Below are positions 9,358-21,400 of a stretch of 64,000 nucleotides of DNA, piece after piece. A program made the position numbers and the translations under genes. Under the pieces are notes generated by a model. That model was not told the DNA's origin. It made no database searches and worked only from the letters and a program-made list of their open reading frames with translations. Position 1 is the stretch's first letter. The number at the start of each line of letters is the position of its first letter. Source of the stretch: JAYUHK01 sp043767025 (GTDB taxonomy: Bacteria; Bacteroidota; Bacteroidia; Chitinophagales; Saprospiraceae); NCBI GenBank assembly GCA_043767025.1, contig JAYUHK010000161.1:1-64000 (forward strand), written 5' to 3'.

Positions 9358-11430
9358 TCACACCAATTTTTTGACCAATTCGTAACTTTCTGTTTGAGCG
9401 CGCCGAGCAGTTTTCCCTTTCGATAATTTGTAGGGATTCGTCAGTGTTTTATCCAAAATACGAGATTTTGTGTTGTCACTCAACTGGATAGTAATGAATT
9501 TTTTGACTATTTTTTTTAGTTTTTCGTCCAAAATTGGGAAAGCGGTTTCTATCCGAAAGCTCAAATTTCGGAGCATCCAATCCGCCGACGAAAGGTAAAT
9601 AAGCTCCTTTCCGTCGTTGTGAAAAATAAAAATCCGGCTGTGTTCGAGGAATCTGTCCACAATACTGATGACTTCTATGTTCTCGCTGAACCCTTTTTCG
9701 CCTGCTACCAAAGAACAAATCCCGCGCACAATAATTTTTATTTTCACTCCTGCCGTACTCGCTTCGTAGAGTTTATCTACCATTTCTACGTCTTCTAAAC
9801 TGTTCATTTTCAAGACAATAGATGCTTTTTTATTGTTTTTCGCATAAGTAATTTCTTGTTCTATCAGTTGCAATAAACGCTCTCGAAGATTGAATTGCCC
9901 GACCAGCAAATGTTCAAATCCTTGCTGCGGAAGTTTGACCGTTTCCAAGAACGAGAATACCCGTCCAGCCTCTTTCGTAATCCGCTCGTCAGCAGTGAAT
10001 AGACTGAAATCACTGTAAATTTTGGCAGTGTCTTCGTGGAAATTTCCCGTACTCAAATAGCAATATGTGACAGGCTTTTCGCCCTCCATTCGGCGCACCA
10101 AAGCCAGTTTGGAGTGGACTTTTACACCCGGAAAGCTGTAATGAACTTCCACACCCGCTTGGTCCAGCACTTCGCCCCACGCAAGATTGGCTTCTTCATC
10201 AAAACGCGCTTTTACCTCAATGAATACCGAAACTTTTTTACCATTTTTGACGGCTTCTATCAAAGAATTCATAATTTTTGACTTCTTTGCAACCCGATAT
10301 TGGACTACTTTTATGTGTGTCACGAGCGGATCTGTAGCGGCTTTTTCAAAAAAACGAACCACAGACTTGTACGAATGATAAGGAAAATGTAATAAATGGT
10401 CACGTTTTTGTATATTTTCAAAAATATTTCCAGTTTCGAGTGGCGGATAATGAAGTGGCGGCATCGGCACATTTTTGAGTTCTGTCAAGCCAAAATCTGG
10501 GAACTTAAAAAAGTCAAAATTATTGTGATACCGATTTTCTTTGACCAAATCTGTTGTCGCCAAATCAAAAGTTTCCTTCAAAAATGCCAACATTGGTTTC
10601 GGCATTTCGCGGTCATAAACGAACCGCGAAGCGGGTCCTACATTGCGTTTTGCAAGGCTATTCTTTATTTTTTGTATCAAATTTCCAGAAAATTCGTCAT
10701 CGATATACAGCTCCGCGTCGCGCGTCAATTTGATGGAATAGGTGTCCAGAATCTCATAGCCCGGAAACAACCAGCTTACACTATTTCTCACCAAATCGTC
10801 TAACATAATCAGGTCGTAACGCCCCTCCGATTGGGACGGCAAATTGATAAAACGCGGCAGATGATCGGACGGAATTTTGACTACAGCGTACTCAAAAGGC
10901 GAATCAACTATGTCACGAACCTTTAAATGTACTGCCAAATATAATGCGCCGTTATTTAGAAATGGACGAATTTTATTTTTTATCAATAAAACAGGTTGGG
11001 CATAAGGAAGCAGGTGGTCTTGAAAATAATTTTCACAGAATTTTGCTTGTTCGTCGTTGAGGTTTAATCTCCGAAGCAAAAATATATTTTGAGATTTGAG
11101 CTCTGGAATAATTTGTTCGCTAAATATTTTACCAAACTCAATTTGTTGGTATGTCACAATATTCAAAATATCATCTAAAATTTGCTTGGGTTTGAAGTCC
11201 AATGCCTTTTTTGTTTTTTTGCCCACACGCACCAAATTGTGTAGCTGCGAAACTCGAACTCTAAAAAATTCGTCGAGATTAGAAGAATAAATCGCCAAAA
11301 ATTTGATGCGCTCAAACAAGGGAACACTCGGGTCTTTCGCCTCTTGCAAAACACGATAATTGAAGGATAACCAGCTAATATCACGGTTGATATAGGTTTG
11401 GTTTTTGATGTTTATTTCTTTTTTTGCCAT
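9358..11430 (-). CDS. ppk1: Polyphosphate kinase 1
   Basis: 690-residue PPK1, the enzyme that reversibly polymerises the gamma-phosphate of ATP into inorganic polyphosphate. The N domain has INRDISWLSFNYRVLQEA. Residues near 430-445 hold VKVHSKLALVRR, whose His (about 439) corresponds to the phosphorylated catalytic His. The segments YLSTGNFHEDTAKIYSDF and DWMLRNLSFRIETAFPI complete the signature of the phospholipase-D-like catalytic domains. Length fits the family. It lies six bases downstream of the DUF72 gene, so the two are probably one transcript. It is cytoplasmic or membrane-associated and acts in phosphate and energy storage and stress responses. Confidence 0.96.
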   Translation of the reverse strand: MAKKEINIKNQTYINRDISWLSFNYRVLQEAKDPSVPLFERIKFLAIYSSNLDEFFRVRVSQLHNLVRVGKKTKKALDFKPKQILDDILNIVTYQQIEFGKIFSEQIIPELKSQNIFLLRRLNLNDEQAKFCENYFQDHLLPYAQPVLLIKNKIRPFLNNGALYLAVHLKVRDIVDSPFEYAVVKIPSDHLPRFINLPSQSEGRYDLIMLDDLVRNSVSWLFPGYEILDTYSIKLTRDAELYIDDEFSGNLIQKIKNSLAKRNVGPASRFVYDREMPKPMLAFLKETFDLATTDLVKENRYHNNFDFFKFPDFGLTELKNVPMPPLHYPPLETGNIFENIQKRDHLLHFPYHSYKSVVRFFEKAATDPLVTHIKVVQYRVAKKSKIMNSLIEAVKNGKKVSVFIEVKARFDEEANLAWGEVLDQAGVEVHYSFPGVKVHSKLALVRRMEGEKPVTYCYLSTGNFHEDTAKIYSDFSLFTADERITKEAGRVFSFLETVKLPQQGFEHLLVGQFNLRERLLQLIEQEITYAKNNKKASIVLKMNSLEDVEMVDKLYEASTAGVKIKIIVRGICSLVAGEKGFSENIEVISIVDRFLEHSRIFIFHNDGKELIYLSSADWMLRNLSFRIETAFPILDEKLKKIVKKFITIQLSDNTKSRILDKTLTNPYKLSKGKTARRAQTESYELVKKLV

Positions 11431-11436
11431 TTTTTA

Positions 11437-12357
11437 TTAGAAAAGATTCATTTGTGTCGTCACTTTCTTATCGTAAAAATGAATTTTTTGAAGTTTAACT
11501 TCTATATTTTGTGACAACATTTGAGTGATAAAATAGTCCGCAAGCTGCGGAGAAAGCAAATTATCGGGTTCGTGGCAGAAAAAATAGATATTTTGTATCC
11601 CGTCACGAATCCAAGTATTTATTTTTTTTGTCCACTCATCAATTCGCGTATAATCCGTTGGGTGCAAGCCATTGCCGACGAAGCGAATCATGGCGGTTGG
11701 AGTGGTCAGGCGTTGGTGCAAAACGTCCCGTCGTCCCGCCACATCTGTAATTACGGTTGAGCAATTATATTTCTCTAACAACGAAAAAAGCTGTATAAAA
11801 TTTTGTTCGTTGCTGAACCACGATTCGTGTCGAATTTCTACCGCCATCGGAAAGTCATTGGGCAGCTCAGCCAAAAATCGTTCTAAAATTTGCAGTCTAT
11901 CGGGCGCAAAATAAGGTGGAAGTTGGATAAAACAGCAACCTAATTTTTCGCGAAGCAGTAAAATATTACGCACAAACTCTTTCAAAGCACTGCCTCCTAT
12001 GCCCAAGTTTGCACTGTGGCTAATCATTTGTGGGATTTTTGGACAAAATTTAAAATTGTCTGGCGTTGATGACACCCACTTTTCTATGGTTTCTAAATTT
12101 GGAATTTTATAATGCGTTGCGTTTAGCTCAATCGTATTGAATTGAAAGCCATATTGTTGCAAAAATTCGTTGCTTTTGCTCCCGCTTTTATAAATTTTTC
12201 CAACCCATTCGCTCATTGCCCAGCCTGTGCAGCCTACATAAATGTTCGCTTGGGCTACATTTTTCTTCAAATGACTCAAAAAAACAGAAGTCCCCTCCGC
12301 GTCTGCGGGAAGATTAAAATCAACGCCTTCGATATCAGTTAGCTTTCCAAATTCCAT
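11437..12357 (-). CDS. DUF72 (YecE-like) family protein
   Basis: 306 residues. The start region IYVGCTGWAMSEWVGKIY, the block FNTIELNATHYKIPNLETIEKW, and the later KLGCCFIQLPPYF and FPMAVEIRHESWF are diagnostic of the DUF72/YecE TIM-barrel family. No enzymatic reaction is established for it to my knowledge. It is the first gene of a two-gene unit with ppk1. Upstream, at 12431-12472, a terminator isolates it from the giant gene transcribed toward it. Confidence 0.93.
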   Translation of the reverse strand: MEFGKLTDIEGVDFNLPADAEGTSVFLSHLKKNVAQANIYVGCTGWAMSEWVGKIYKSGSKSNEFLQQYGFQFNTIELNATHYKIPNLETIEKWVSSTPDNFKFCPKIPQMISHSANLGIGGSALKEFVRNILLLREKLGCCFIQLPPYFAPDRLQILERFLAELPNDFPMAVEIRHESWFSNEQNFIQLFSLLEKYNCSTVITDVAGRRDVLHQRLTTPTAMIRFVGNGLHPTDYTRIDEWTKKINTWIRDGIQNIYFFCHEPDNLLSPQLADYFITQMLSQNIEVKLQKIHFYDKKVTTQMNLF

Positions 12358-12430
12358 AAAACTGAAAGTTACAAATTTTTACTTTTTTTTTATTCTTTTT
12401 ATTGAAAATTAAGAAAAAAATTGGAAATCA

Positions 12431-12472
12431 AAAAAAAGGTTCTAAATTATTGACTATCAATAATTTAGAACC
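12431..12472 (-). terminator. Intrinsic terminator of the 2968-residue protein gene
   Basis: A perfect 16-base stem (GGTTCTAAATTATTGA at 12438-12453 with its complement at 12457-12472) has a 3-base loop. Seven A's at 12431-12437 read as a T tract on the - strand. It lies 22 bases after the stop codon of the giant gene. Confidence 0.9.
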
Positions 12473-12494
12473 TAAAAATGAATGCTTACAAAGT

Positions 12495-15400
12495 TCAATT
12501 ACTCAATGTCACATCTCCGTAATATTTTACAATAGTTCCGTCTATAAATTCTACTTCAAAGTAATACACAAATACGGCGGAATTTAGTTTTTGACCATTG
12601 AATGTTCCGTCCCAGCCGCTTGTTTCTACATTGGGATTAATATTTTTTGTTTCAAAAAGCATCGAACCCCAACGGTCAAAAACACGCATTATTTTTACAT
12701 TTTTTACGTCTTTGTTGTTGGCAAAAATGGTAAAGAAATCATTGCTTCCGTCACCGTCTGGACTAAAAATATTGGGTATAAAAATATGATGATTTTTATC
12801 AATAAAGACCGTAATTCTATCTGTCACCAAGCAACCGGTCGCATCTCGAACCGTGAGTAAATAAGTCGTCGTTTCGAGCGGACGCGCGTAGGCGGACATA
12901 CAAGTGTCGCACAAGAAATTGAGCGTTTTTATCGGGTTCCAGAAAAAAGTGTCAATGGTAAAATCATAAGTTGGGTTGATTTTTACACTGTCACCTAATT
13001 GCAAATAAACATCTTTTCCGACCTCCAGATTGTCCTTGTTAGGATTGCTGATTTTCAACTCCGAATTTTGCAAACAGCCATTTGCGTCGCGGACAATTAT
13101 CGGATAATTGCCCGCTATTTTTTGTACATATTCGAGTTGGTCAATCGTATAAAAAGGGCTACCGTTCATCGAATATTGGTACGGAGCGGTGCCTCCTGTG
13201 AGGCTATTTATCTTGAACCCACCTTGTCCGCCGTAACATTTTGGAGTGATTCCTGTCACATTTAAAAGAATAGGAGCGGGCGGAATTACGTTCACAGAAT
13301 CCACAATTTTGCAACCGACTGACGACGTAACTGTGACACGATAAATTCCTGCTGCTAATCCGGTAATATTGGCAGAAGTCGCTCCGTTGCTCCATTGATA
13401 GCTTACATTTGTGCCAGAAATTAAATTTATTACCGACGCTGCACCGTCCTTTGTTCCGTTGCAAGTCACGCCCCAGCCTTCATAATTACTGGTCACAGTT
13501 GCCTTTACTTTTACACTATCTATCCGTATTTGCGCGCTCGAACCGATGATGGGCGGACAGAGATTGTTCTGATTGCCGATGCTAACAATAGCGTAAACGG
13601 CGGTCGTGTTGGGACTGACTTTTATCTGATCTCCATTTTTGATATTGTTGAGTGTGACAGGTGCATTGTTGTCTTTTTTGAACTGAATAGCATAGCTACC
13701 GTTCACCGAAAGATTGAAGGTAAGCGTAGCAGAGTCGCCCTTACAGATTGTCGTCGAACCCGAAATAGAGGCAGTAATTTGAGGGAAAAAAGTGATTTTG
13801 ATATTCAAAATACTGTCACAGCCTGTACGATTTCCAAATTTTATGGTGTCAATTCCCGTCGGATTATTTGCTCCATATACCTTGCTGTTGATGGTGCGAG
13901 TTTGACCTGCGCAGAGCGTGTCGAGAATATTTTTTGTACTCGGAGTCCCGAATTTTAGGTTTACTTTTACGATACTATCGCAGCCATTGGCGGTCGCATT
14001 TAGTAAGAGTTCCACACCTGTCGAGTTGGCAGCATTGTATGTTTTTCCGTTGATAACCAAGCTCGGCTGGCAGACCGTCCCGACAAGGTAAAAAGTATCT
14101 CTTGGATAAAAACTTAAATTGACCTTTATGACGCTATCGCAGCCGTTGGAAGCCAAATTTTTGAGAGTATCAATGCCCGACGAATTTCCAAAATAAAACT
14201 TTTTGTTGTTAAATATCAAAGTGTCCTCTCTACAAATTTTTGTTGTCACCAAGTTCTCTTTTAGCGGTATCAAAGTCAGATTGACTAAAATTACACTGTC
14301 ACAACCATGCGCTGCTTGACCATTTAAGTTTTCAATTCCTGTCAGTTTATTTTTATCATATACCGTTCCATTGATAATGCGTCTTTCGTTGGGACACAAA
14401 TTCCCCGTAATCGTTCCCTGCGCTTTGAGGTAAAAATTAACCTGAATATTCAAAATACTATCGCAGCCAGAAAGTAAACTTCCACCAATAATCGTATCTT
14501 TTCCAGTCGGATTCGCTGCGGAATACCATTTTTTATTGACTTTTACACTGTCGCCAAAGCACAAAGTATTGCTGTAATTGAAAATAGACTGCGGAAGGAA
14601 AGTTAATTTTACTTTCACCAAACTATCGCAGCCGCCTATACTCCCGCCTGTAATTTGTACTGTACCCATCGGATTGCTCGCGTCAAAAGTAATTCCTTGC
14701 ACAATAACGGACTTTCCGAAACACAAAGTTTTGGTCAAATTAAAGATTGCAGTGTCGCCAAAAGTCAGATTGACGGCAACAATGCTGTCACAGCCGTGCT
14801 TATTTATTAATGTCACAAAACCCGACGGATTATTTTTATCAAAAATTGTATTCAGTCCTACTGTAATGAATTGTCCAGTACAAAGCGTATTGACTATTTT
14901 GGTCGTGTCGGGCGGATAAAAACGCACCGTGACGTTGAAAAGACTATCGCAGCCAAAGCGATTTCCACCGAACAAAGTATCCAATCCAGTTGGTTTATTT
15001 TCATCGTACGTTTTGCCATTGACTACCAACTTTCCTTTTGGACAAAGGGTTGTGTCAATAGTCAAAATCGTTTTTGGATAAAATGTAAGTCGAATCACAA
15101 TGATGCTGTCGCAGCCGTTTGTTCCGCCATTTACCAACTGAATAGTATCCGTCGGGTTGGACGCATCGTACACGACATTGCGAACTGTGACGCTTTGACC
15201 GGGACATAAATTCTTTATAATTTTGTTCGTATCAACCGTCAAAAATTGTAAATCGACGATAATTATACTGTCACAACCATTGGCTGCTTTTTTAAAAAGA
15301 GTATCGCGTCCGCTTGGTTTTTGTTGGTTGTAAACGATGTTATTGAAGGTGACACTTCCGCCCGGACAGAGCGTCCGATTTACCGCATTGATGGCTTTCG

Positions 15401-18400
15401 GATAAAAGCTCAAACTTACTCGAATCTCTTTGTTGCAGCCGCCTGTGCCACCGCCAACGATAGTTTCTACTCCGTTGGGATTCTGAAAATTATACGTTTT
15501 TCCGTTCACTATTATGCTGTCCGTCGTACAAATTTTAGTATTTACGTTAGAAATTTCGATACTATTGAATGTAAAATTAACATTTACTACACTGTCACAA
15601 CCGTTGGAAGTTCCGGTGGTAAATATTTCTTGTCCAGTCGGTTTGGTTTCGTTATAGACCGTTCCGTTGATTGTTTCGGATTGACCAAAACAAAGGGTTT
15701 TATTGTAATTTACTACATTCGGAGGGAAGAACTGAACACTGATATTGATGATACTGTCGCAGCCGTTGGCAGCTTTGCCCACCAAAATTTCCTGCCCGCT
15801 TGGGTTGGCTTGGTTGTAGATAGTTCCGTTGAAAACGATGCTTTTATTCAGACAAATAAAAGGCATTGTGTCTTTTATGACTGGGAATAATACCGTCACG
15901 GCAGCCGAGCCAGACGCTGCTCCGCTGCAAGCCGCATCTTTTAGAGAAACTAATAAATAGTTGGTATTTACGGTCGGACTTACGGGAATCAAAAACGGAT
16001 TTGCTGACGTGGTGATGATACTCGAGTTCGTTCCGTTGGTACTGTAAACGATTTGGAAAGGCGGCGTACCTACAAAATTTACGGTCAAATTGGTCGTTTT
16101 TCCTTTACAAATTGTGGCGGTACCTGATAGGGTAGCGGTGGGCGCAGCTTTCAGCACTACGGGCGTTCCAGCAGAAACACTCAAACACAAGTCGCCTGTT
16201 GTAACATGGTCGCTACCGTTGTTATTGCCAGCAATCGCCGAAATATAGTAAGTCACACCGGGAACAATGCCGGGAATATTACTCAATAAAAAATGTGGAA
16301 TATAATTTTTTGCAAAAATAGTCCCAAGTGGTATAGAAGGCGTGGAGTGGAGTATAAATTCTAATGTATCATTTCCGTCGGACTTGTAGCCGCCAAGATA
16401 AATACCCAAAACGCTGTCGCCCTGACAGACGGCAATCGGAGCCAAACTCATAGTGCCAGCCTCCGTTTTGCAGTTGCAAACCAAAACCGAACCGCTCACC
16501 AAAGTCGGAGGGCAAGTAGAGCCGTTGGAAATAGAAAACTGGTACGGCGCGCCGACTGTGACGGGATTGCTCACAAACGAGGTGCCGGTGAGCGTTCCCG
16601 AGCCTGCGGGGAGGACTGTCGAGCCTGCCGAAACCGTGAACCGCACCACATATTGAGTCGGATTCACGCAAGTATCTACCAGATTGGAGTACGTCGGAGG
16701 AGTCTGAACCGTGAATGTAACAGAGTTGTTGGACACAGTACCCGTGCAATTTGCGTCAGACATACTGACCAATTTGTAGCTTACGCCCGCCGAAGGAAAA
16801 ATATTGATAAAGTAAGGGTTATCGCTCGTGTTTACGGCTGGCTGATTAACGCCATTCACAGAATAAACGAAAGTGAAATTCGCCGTTCCTGTAAAATTAA
16901 CCGTCAGAGTGGCGTTGCTTCCGACGCACACGCTGCCGCCGCCGACCAATGCAGCCGTTGGAGTAGGGAAGCTCTTTACAGTCAAAGTATCTGTTGCTTT
17001 GCAGCCGTTGGCATCGGTAGTTGTGACGGTATAAAGTCCCACCGCAGCAGCGGTTATGGGATTTCCGTTGAAAATCGTCGAGTTCGGACGCGTCCAATTG
17101 TATGTGTAGTTGGGCGTTCCATTTTGAGCGGTAGCGGTCAAAACAACTTGTCCGCCCGCACAAATTTGTGGGCTGTTGGGACTGATGCTGACCGTCGGAG
17201 ATGGATTTTGTGTGACTACTACGGATTGGGTAGCCGTGCAACCCTTTGAATCCGTCACCGTAACGTTGTAAGTATCTACAAAACTGGCAGAAATAGTTGC
17301 GGTCGTCCCTAATACTGTTGGGCTTCCGTCGCGCTTCCATGAGTAAGTGTAAGGCGACATTCCGCCGAGAACATTCGCAGTCAAATTCGTAGTGCTGCCT
17401 GCACAAAATGAGGCATTTCCACTAATAGTTATCGTAGGGGTAGAAAATTGGGTGACATTAATCATCGCAAGTCCTTCGCAGCCTTTGCTGTCCGTAATCG
17501 TTACTTTATAAACGCCTGCTTGGTTGGCGGTGATGCTCGCCCCCGATAGCAAACTTCCGCTTGGGTCTTGCCATTGATAGTTGTAAGGCGACATTCCGCT
17601 GCTGCCATTTGCAAACAAAACAACTCCGTTGCTCCCTGCGCAAAAGCCCGGATTGTTGGGCGTAATGCTGACGGCTGGATTGGCATTGACAGGCAAAATG
17701 ACCGCTACCGCTGCCGAGCTACACGTTCCGTTGCTCACGATAGCGTAGATGGTTGTCGTATTATTGACGGTGTAAGGCGACGAAATAGCACCAGTCCCGT
17801 TGGCATTGGCGTACCAACTGATGGTGTTTGCGGTGCCGCCATTCACGGTGGATTCTAAAATAGTTAAGTCGAAAGTGGCTTGTCCTGCTGCATTTCTGCA
17901 CTTTGCCGTCGCGCTCGTCGCTGTCGCTGTCGGGAGCGTATTGACGGTCAAAACAACAGGAACTACTGCCGAACTACAAGTCCCGCCTACCGTTACTTTC
18001 ACATACACTGTCAATGGGCTGCTCGCTGCACTAACATTGTATGCACTTGGGCTTGCGATGACGACCGTTCCCGCCGCGTCGGAATACCATGTTACGACTC
18101 CCACTCCGCCGCTTACGGTGTTGTTGTAATTATTTAGATTAAAAACTCCGTTGCCTGCTGCATTGGCACAAACTGGCGGAATAACAGGAATATTGGCAGT
18201 CGGTGCAGGATTGACGACCACCACTACGGACTTCGGAATACTGAAGCAACCCAAAAGCGAAACTGTAAAATAATAAGTTCCCGACATAGCAGTAGTTGCA
18301 TTGGGAATATTGACATCAACCGTGCTTCCTACCACTGTCCCTGTGGGCGGCGGATTGCCGAAAGTCCAAGTGTAGCCGTATGGAAATGGTGGAAATACGA

Positions 18401-21400
18401 CGGCGGTTCCGTCCAAAAATATATTGCCGCCTACACAAACAGGCGAATTACTGGTAGCCATAGGAATAAAAGGAATTTGAGTCACTGACACTACGACTTG
18501 GTCGCTCGAGCTACAACCCGTAGCGGGGTCAGTAACGGTCACCATGTAGGTTGTCGTGGCGGCAGGGCTTACATTGATTGTTTGGGTAGTTGCGCCACCC
18601 GGACTCCAAAGATAGTTCAATCCTGCGGGGGTCGCTGTAATCGGTACCAATGGGTCGCCTGCACATATCGTAATGTCGGGTCCAGCATTTGCTACGGGCG
18701 GCGCGGCGGCACTGACTACGAAGGTTGCAGTGTTTGTGCAGCCCAGACCGTTGTTGTCGGTCACGGTCACGGTGTAAGTGCCTGCGGCGGTGGCAGTAAT
18801 AGGATTTCCGAGAAAAGTAGTTGCGTTGGGGCGCGTCCAGTTGTAGATGTATGGAGCGGTTCCGGCAGCTCCCGAAGCCGTTAGAGTAGTACTTAAATTA
18901 GTGCCTCCGCCAGAGCAAAAGTTGGCATTTCCTGCGATAGATGCAGTTGGTTGTGCGTTTGCATTCACAGTTTTGGTGCTTATTACGCTACAGCCTTTGC
19001 TGTCGGTCACGGTTACAGTATAGACACCTGTTTGGGTAGAGGTCACGGCGCTTGTTATTGCCGTCGAGCCGTCTGGCAGCGTCCAAGCATAGCCCAAAGC
19101 TCCTGTTCCGCCCGTTCCGTTGGCAGTGAGAGTCACGCTTGCGCCAGCGCAAATATTGGGACTTGCAGGGGTGATATTGACCGTCGGAGCTGCTGAAGCG
19201 GCTACTGTTGTGGTGGCTGTTTTTTGGCAGCCATTCATATCTGTCACTGTGACTGTAAATATGCCTGTAAGTGGCGACATGATTGGGTTTCCTACTTGAT
19301 TGCTGTTGTCGGGCAATGTCCAGTTGTAGGAATAAGTGGGCGTTCCGGCGGAAGCGGTGGCTGAAATAGTATTTGGATTTCCGCTGCCTCCCGAGCAAGC
19401 GGTCAGACCTGTGGGGAGTGTTGCGTTGGGGGTTGGATAATTTGTAATATTGATAGTTCCAGACGCAGTGCACATATTTTGGTCTGTCACAGTGTAGGTA
19501 TAATTTCCAATTATTGTGGCGGTTATAGGGCTGCCATTTGCGGTGCCGCTTGGGGTCGTCCAGTTGATGGTGTAGGCAGGCGAGCCGCCGCTTGGCGTGA
19601 CCGATAGATTTACGGTATTGTTGGCAGAGCCAGCACAAATTTTTGGAGTGGCAGGGCTTGCGATAGCTGTTGGTGCTGCATTGACGTTGAGCGTTACTGC
19701 GGCTGGTGCCGACGGACAAGTTCCAACCGTGACAGTGGCATAGACTGTTCCGCCCGAAGACGTGTAGGAGTTTGGCGAAGCGATTGGATTGGTAGCTCCC
19801 GGACCCGCATACCATGTGACTGTGCCTGCGCCGCCGTTCACGGTGCTATTGACGGAAGTAAGGTCGAAAGTTGCTTGCCCTGCTGCGTTGCCGCATTTTC
19901 CGAGCGTAGTTGAGTTGGCTGTGGGCGCAGCCGTGACCGTTAGGATAAAAGTTACAGGCATCGAAACACAAGTGTTTGCGCCAGTGAGAGTCGTATAAAT
20001 AGTTTTTGGACTGTTAGAAATATTGACCACAAAAGCTCCCGAAGGAGAAGCGGGTATCGTCAGGGCAGCGTCTTGGTACCAGTTGGTAGTTCCTGCGCCT
20101 GCATTTCCTAATATAAAACTTGCATTTCCAGTTGTTGGGTCTGCGCATTTGGTTTGGGGGGCGGGTGCGGTAGCGGTGGGAGGGGAACTAATAGTAATCG
20201 TTGTAGATTTTATATCCGTACAAGTGTTGGCACCTGTGACGGTAACTGTATAGCTGCCTGCTGCAACCGGTGGTGTCAAAACAGGGTTTTGTGCTGCACT
20301 CGAAAAACCTGCTGGTCCTGACCATGCGTAACTACCACCGCCAGAAGAGGATAATGTAGTAGACTGGTCGGGACATTTTGGACCATTATTTCCTGCGGTC
20401 GCAGTGGGTTTGGGAAGAACAGTGATACTTATCGGGACTCTTGCGCTTACGCAAGTTCCGACATTGCTTACATAATAAGTCGTAGTAGCACCGGGAACTG
20501 GCGGGACATAATCTACGCCAGTATAAAGCAGAGTTCCTCCAGCGGCTGCATTGTACCAGGTCGTGGTGGCAGTACAATTCGTACAGGCAAAAGTCGAAGG
20601 TAGTGACGCTGCGCCCGGGCATATCTGAATCCCCGTAAGCATAGGCGCAGGCGGAGGCACACAAGCACTAACAATGGGGTTGCAAGTTCCTGTTCCGTAG
20701 GTGACTCCACCCGAGCCATTAGGAGTTATATTTGCACCGTTACCGAGGGCAATGGTTGAAATATTATAGTCAATATCGTAATGGCAGCCGCCAAAATCAA
20801 CGTTGATATACCGCTCGCAGCCACACCCCGTGCAGGGAAGAGTAGCGTTATTTTTGAACAATGCAGCTCCGCTCATATAGTTTCCAAAAATAACATAGAC
20901 TGGTAAGCCGCCGCAGAGTGAAGCCAAACTCGACGGAGTCAAGTAAGAGAGGTCAGGATTAGGACTTGGAAAGACCAATACGGTGGTGTTGGCTGGTACT
21001 ACGCCATTAGTAGGTGGCGCATTGGCATCTATAAAGATTGGGGTTGGGCAAGCGGGGGGTGCCATAGCAGAATTGAGTGTTGCTACAGCAGCAGCATTGC
21101 TGTTATTGAATAAATTAACCGTCGCATTGGAAGTTCCTGAAGGGCAATCTACGGACAGCGTCATACCACCCATCATAAAGTTGTAGGGCGCGTTTCCTGT
21201 CTGAATAGTCAAAAACTCGCTGGTACCTTCGAAGCCGCAAGCATCAATCATTACTTGTACTACGCTGGGCGAAGCCGCATTGCAGCCGCCGCCTGCCGTC
21301 CATTGGTCTTGTGCGTTAGCAGTTAAGGAAGTAAAAAGGAGTAAAAAAAATACAGGGATACAAAAATTTGAGTAGTAGTTCTTGATGTTCATTGTTTTCA

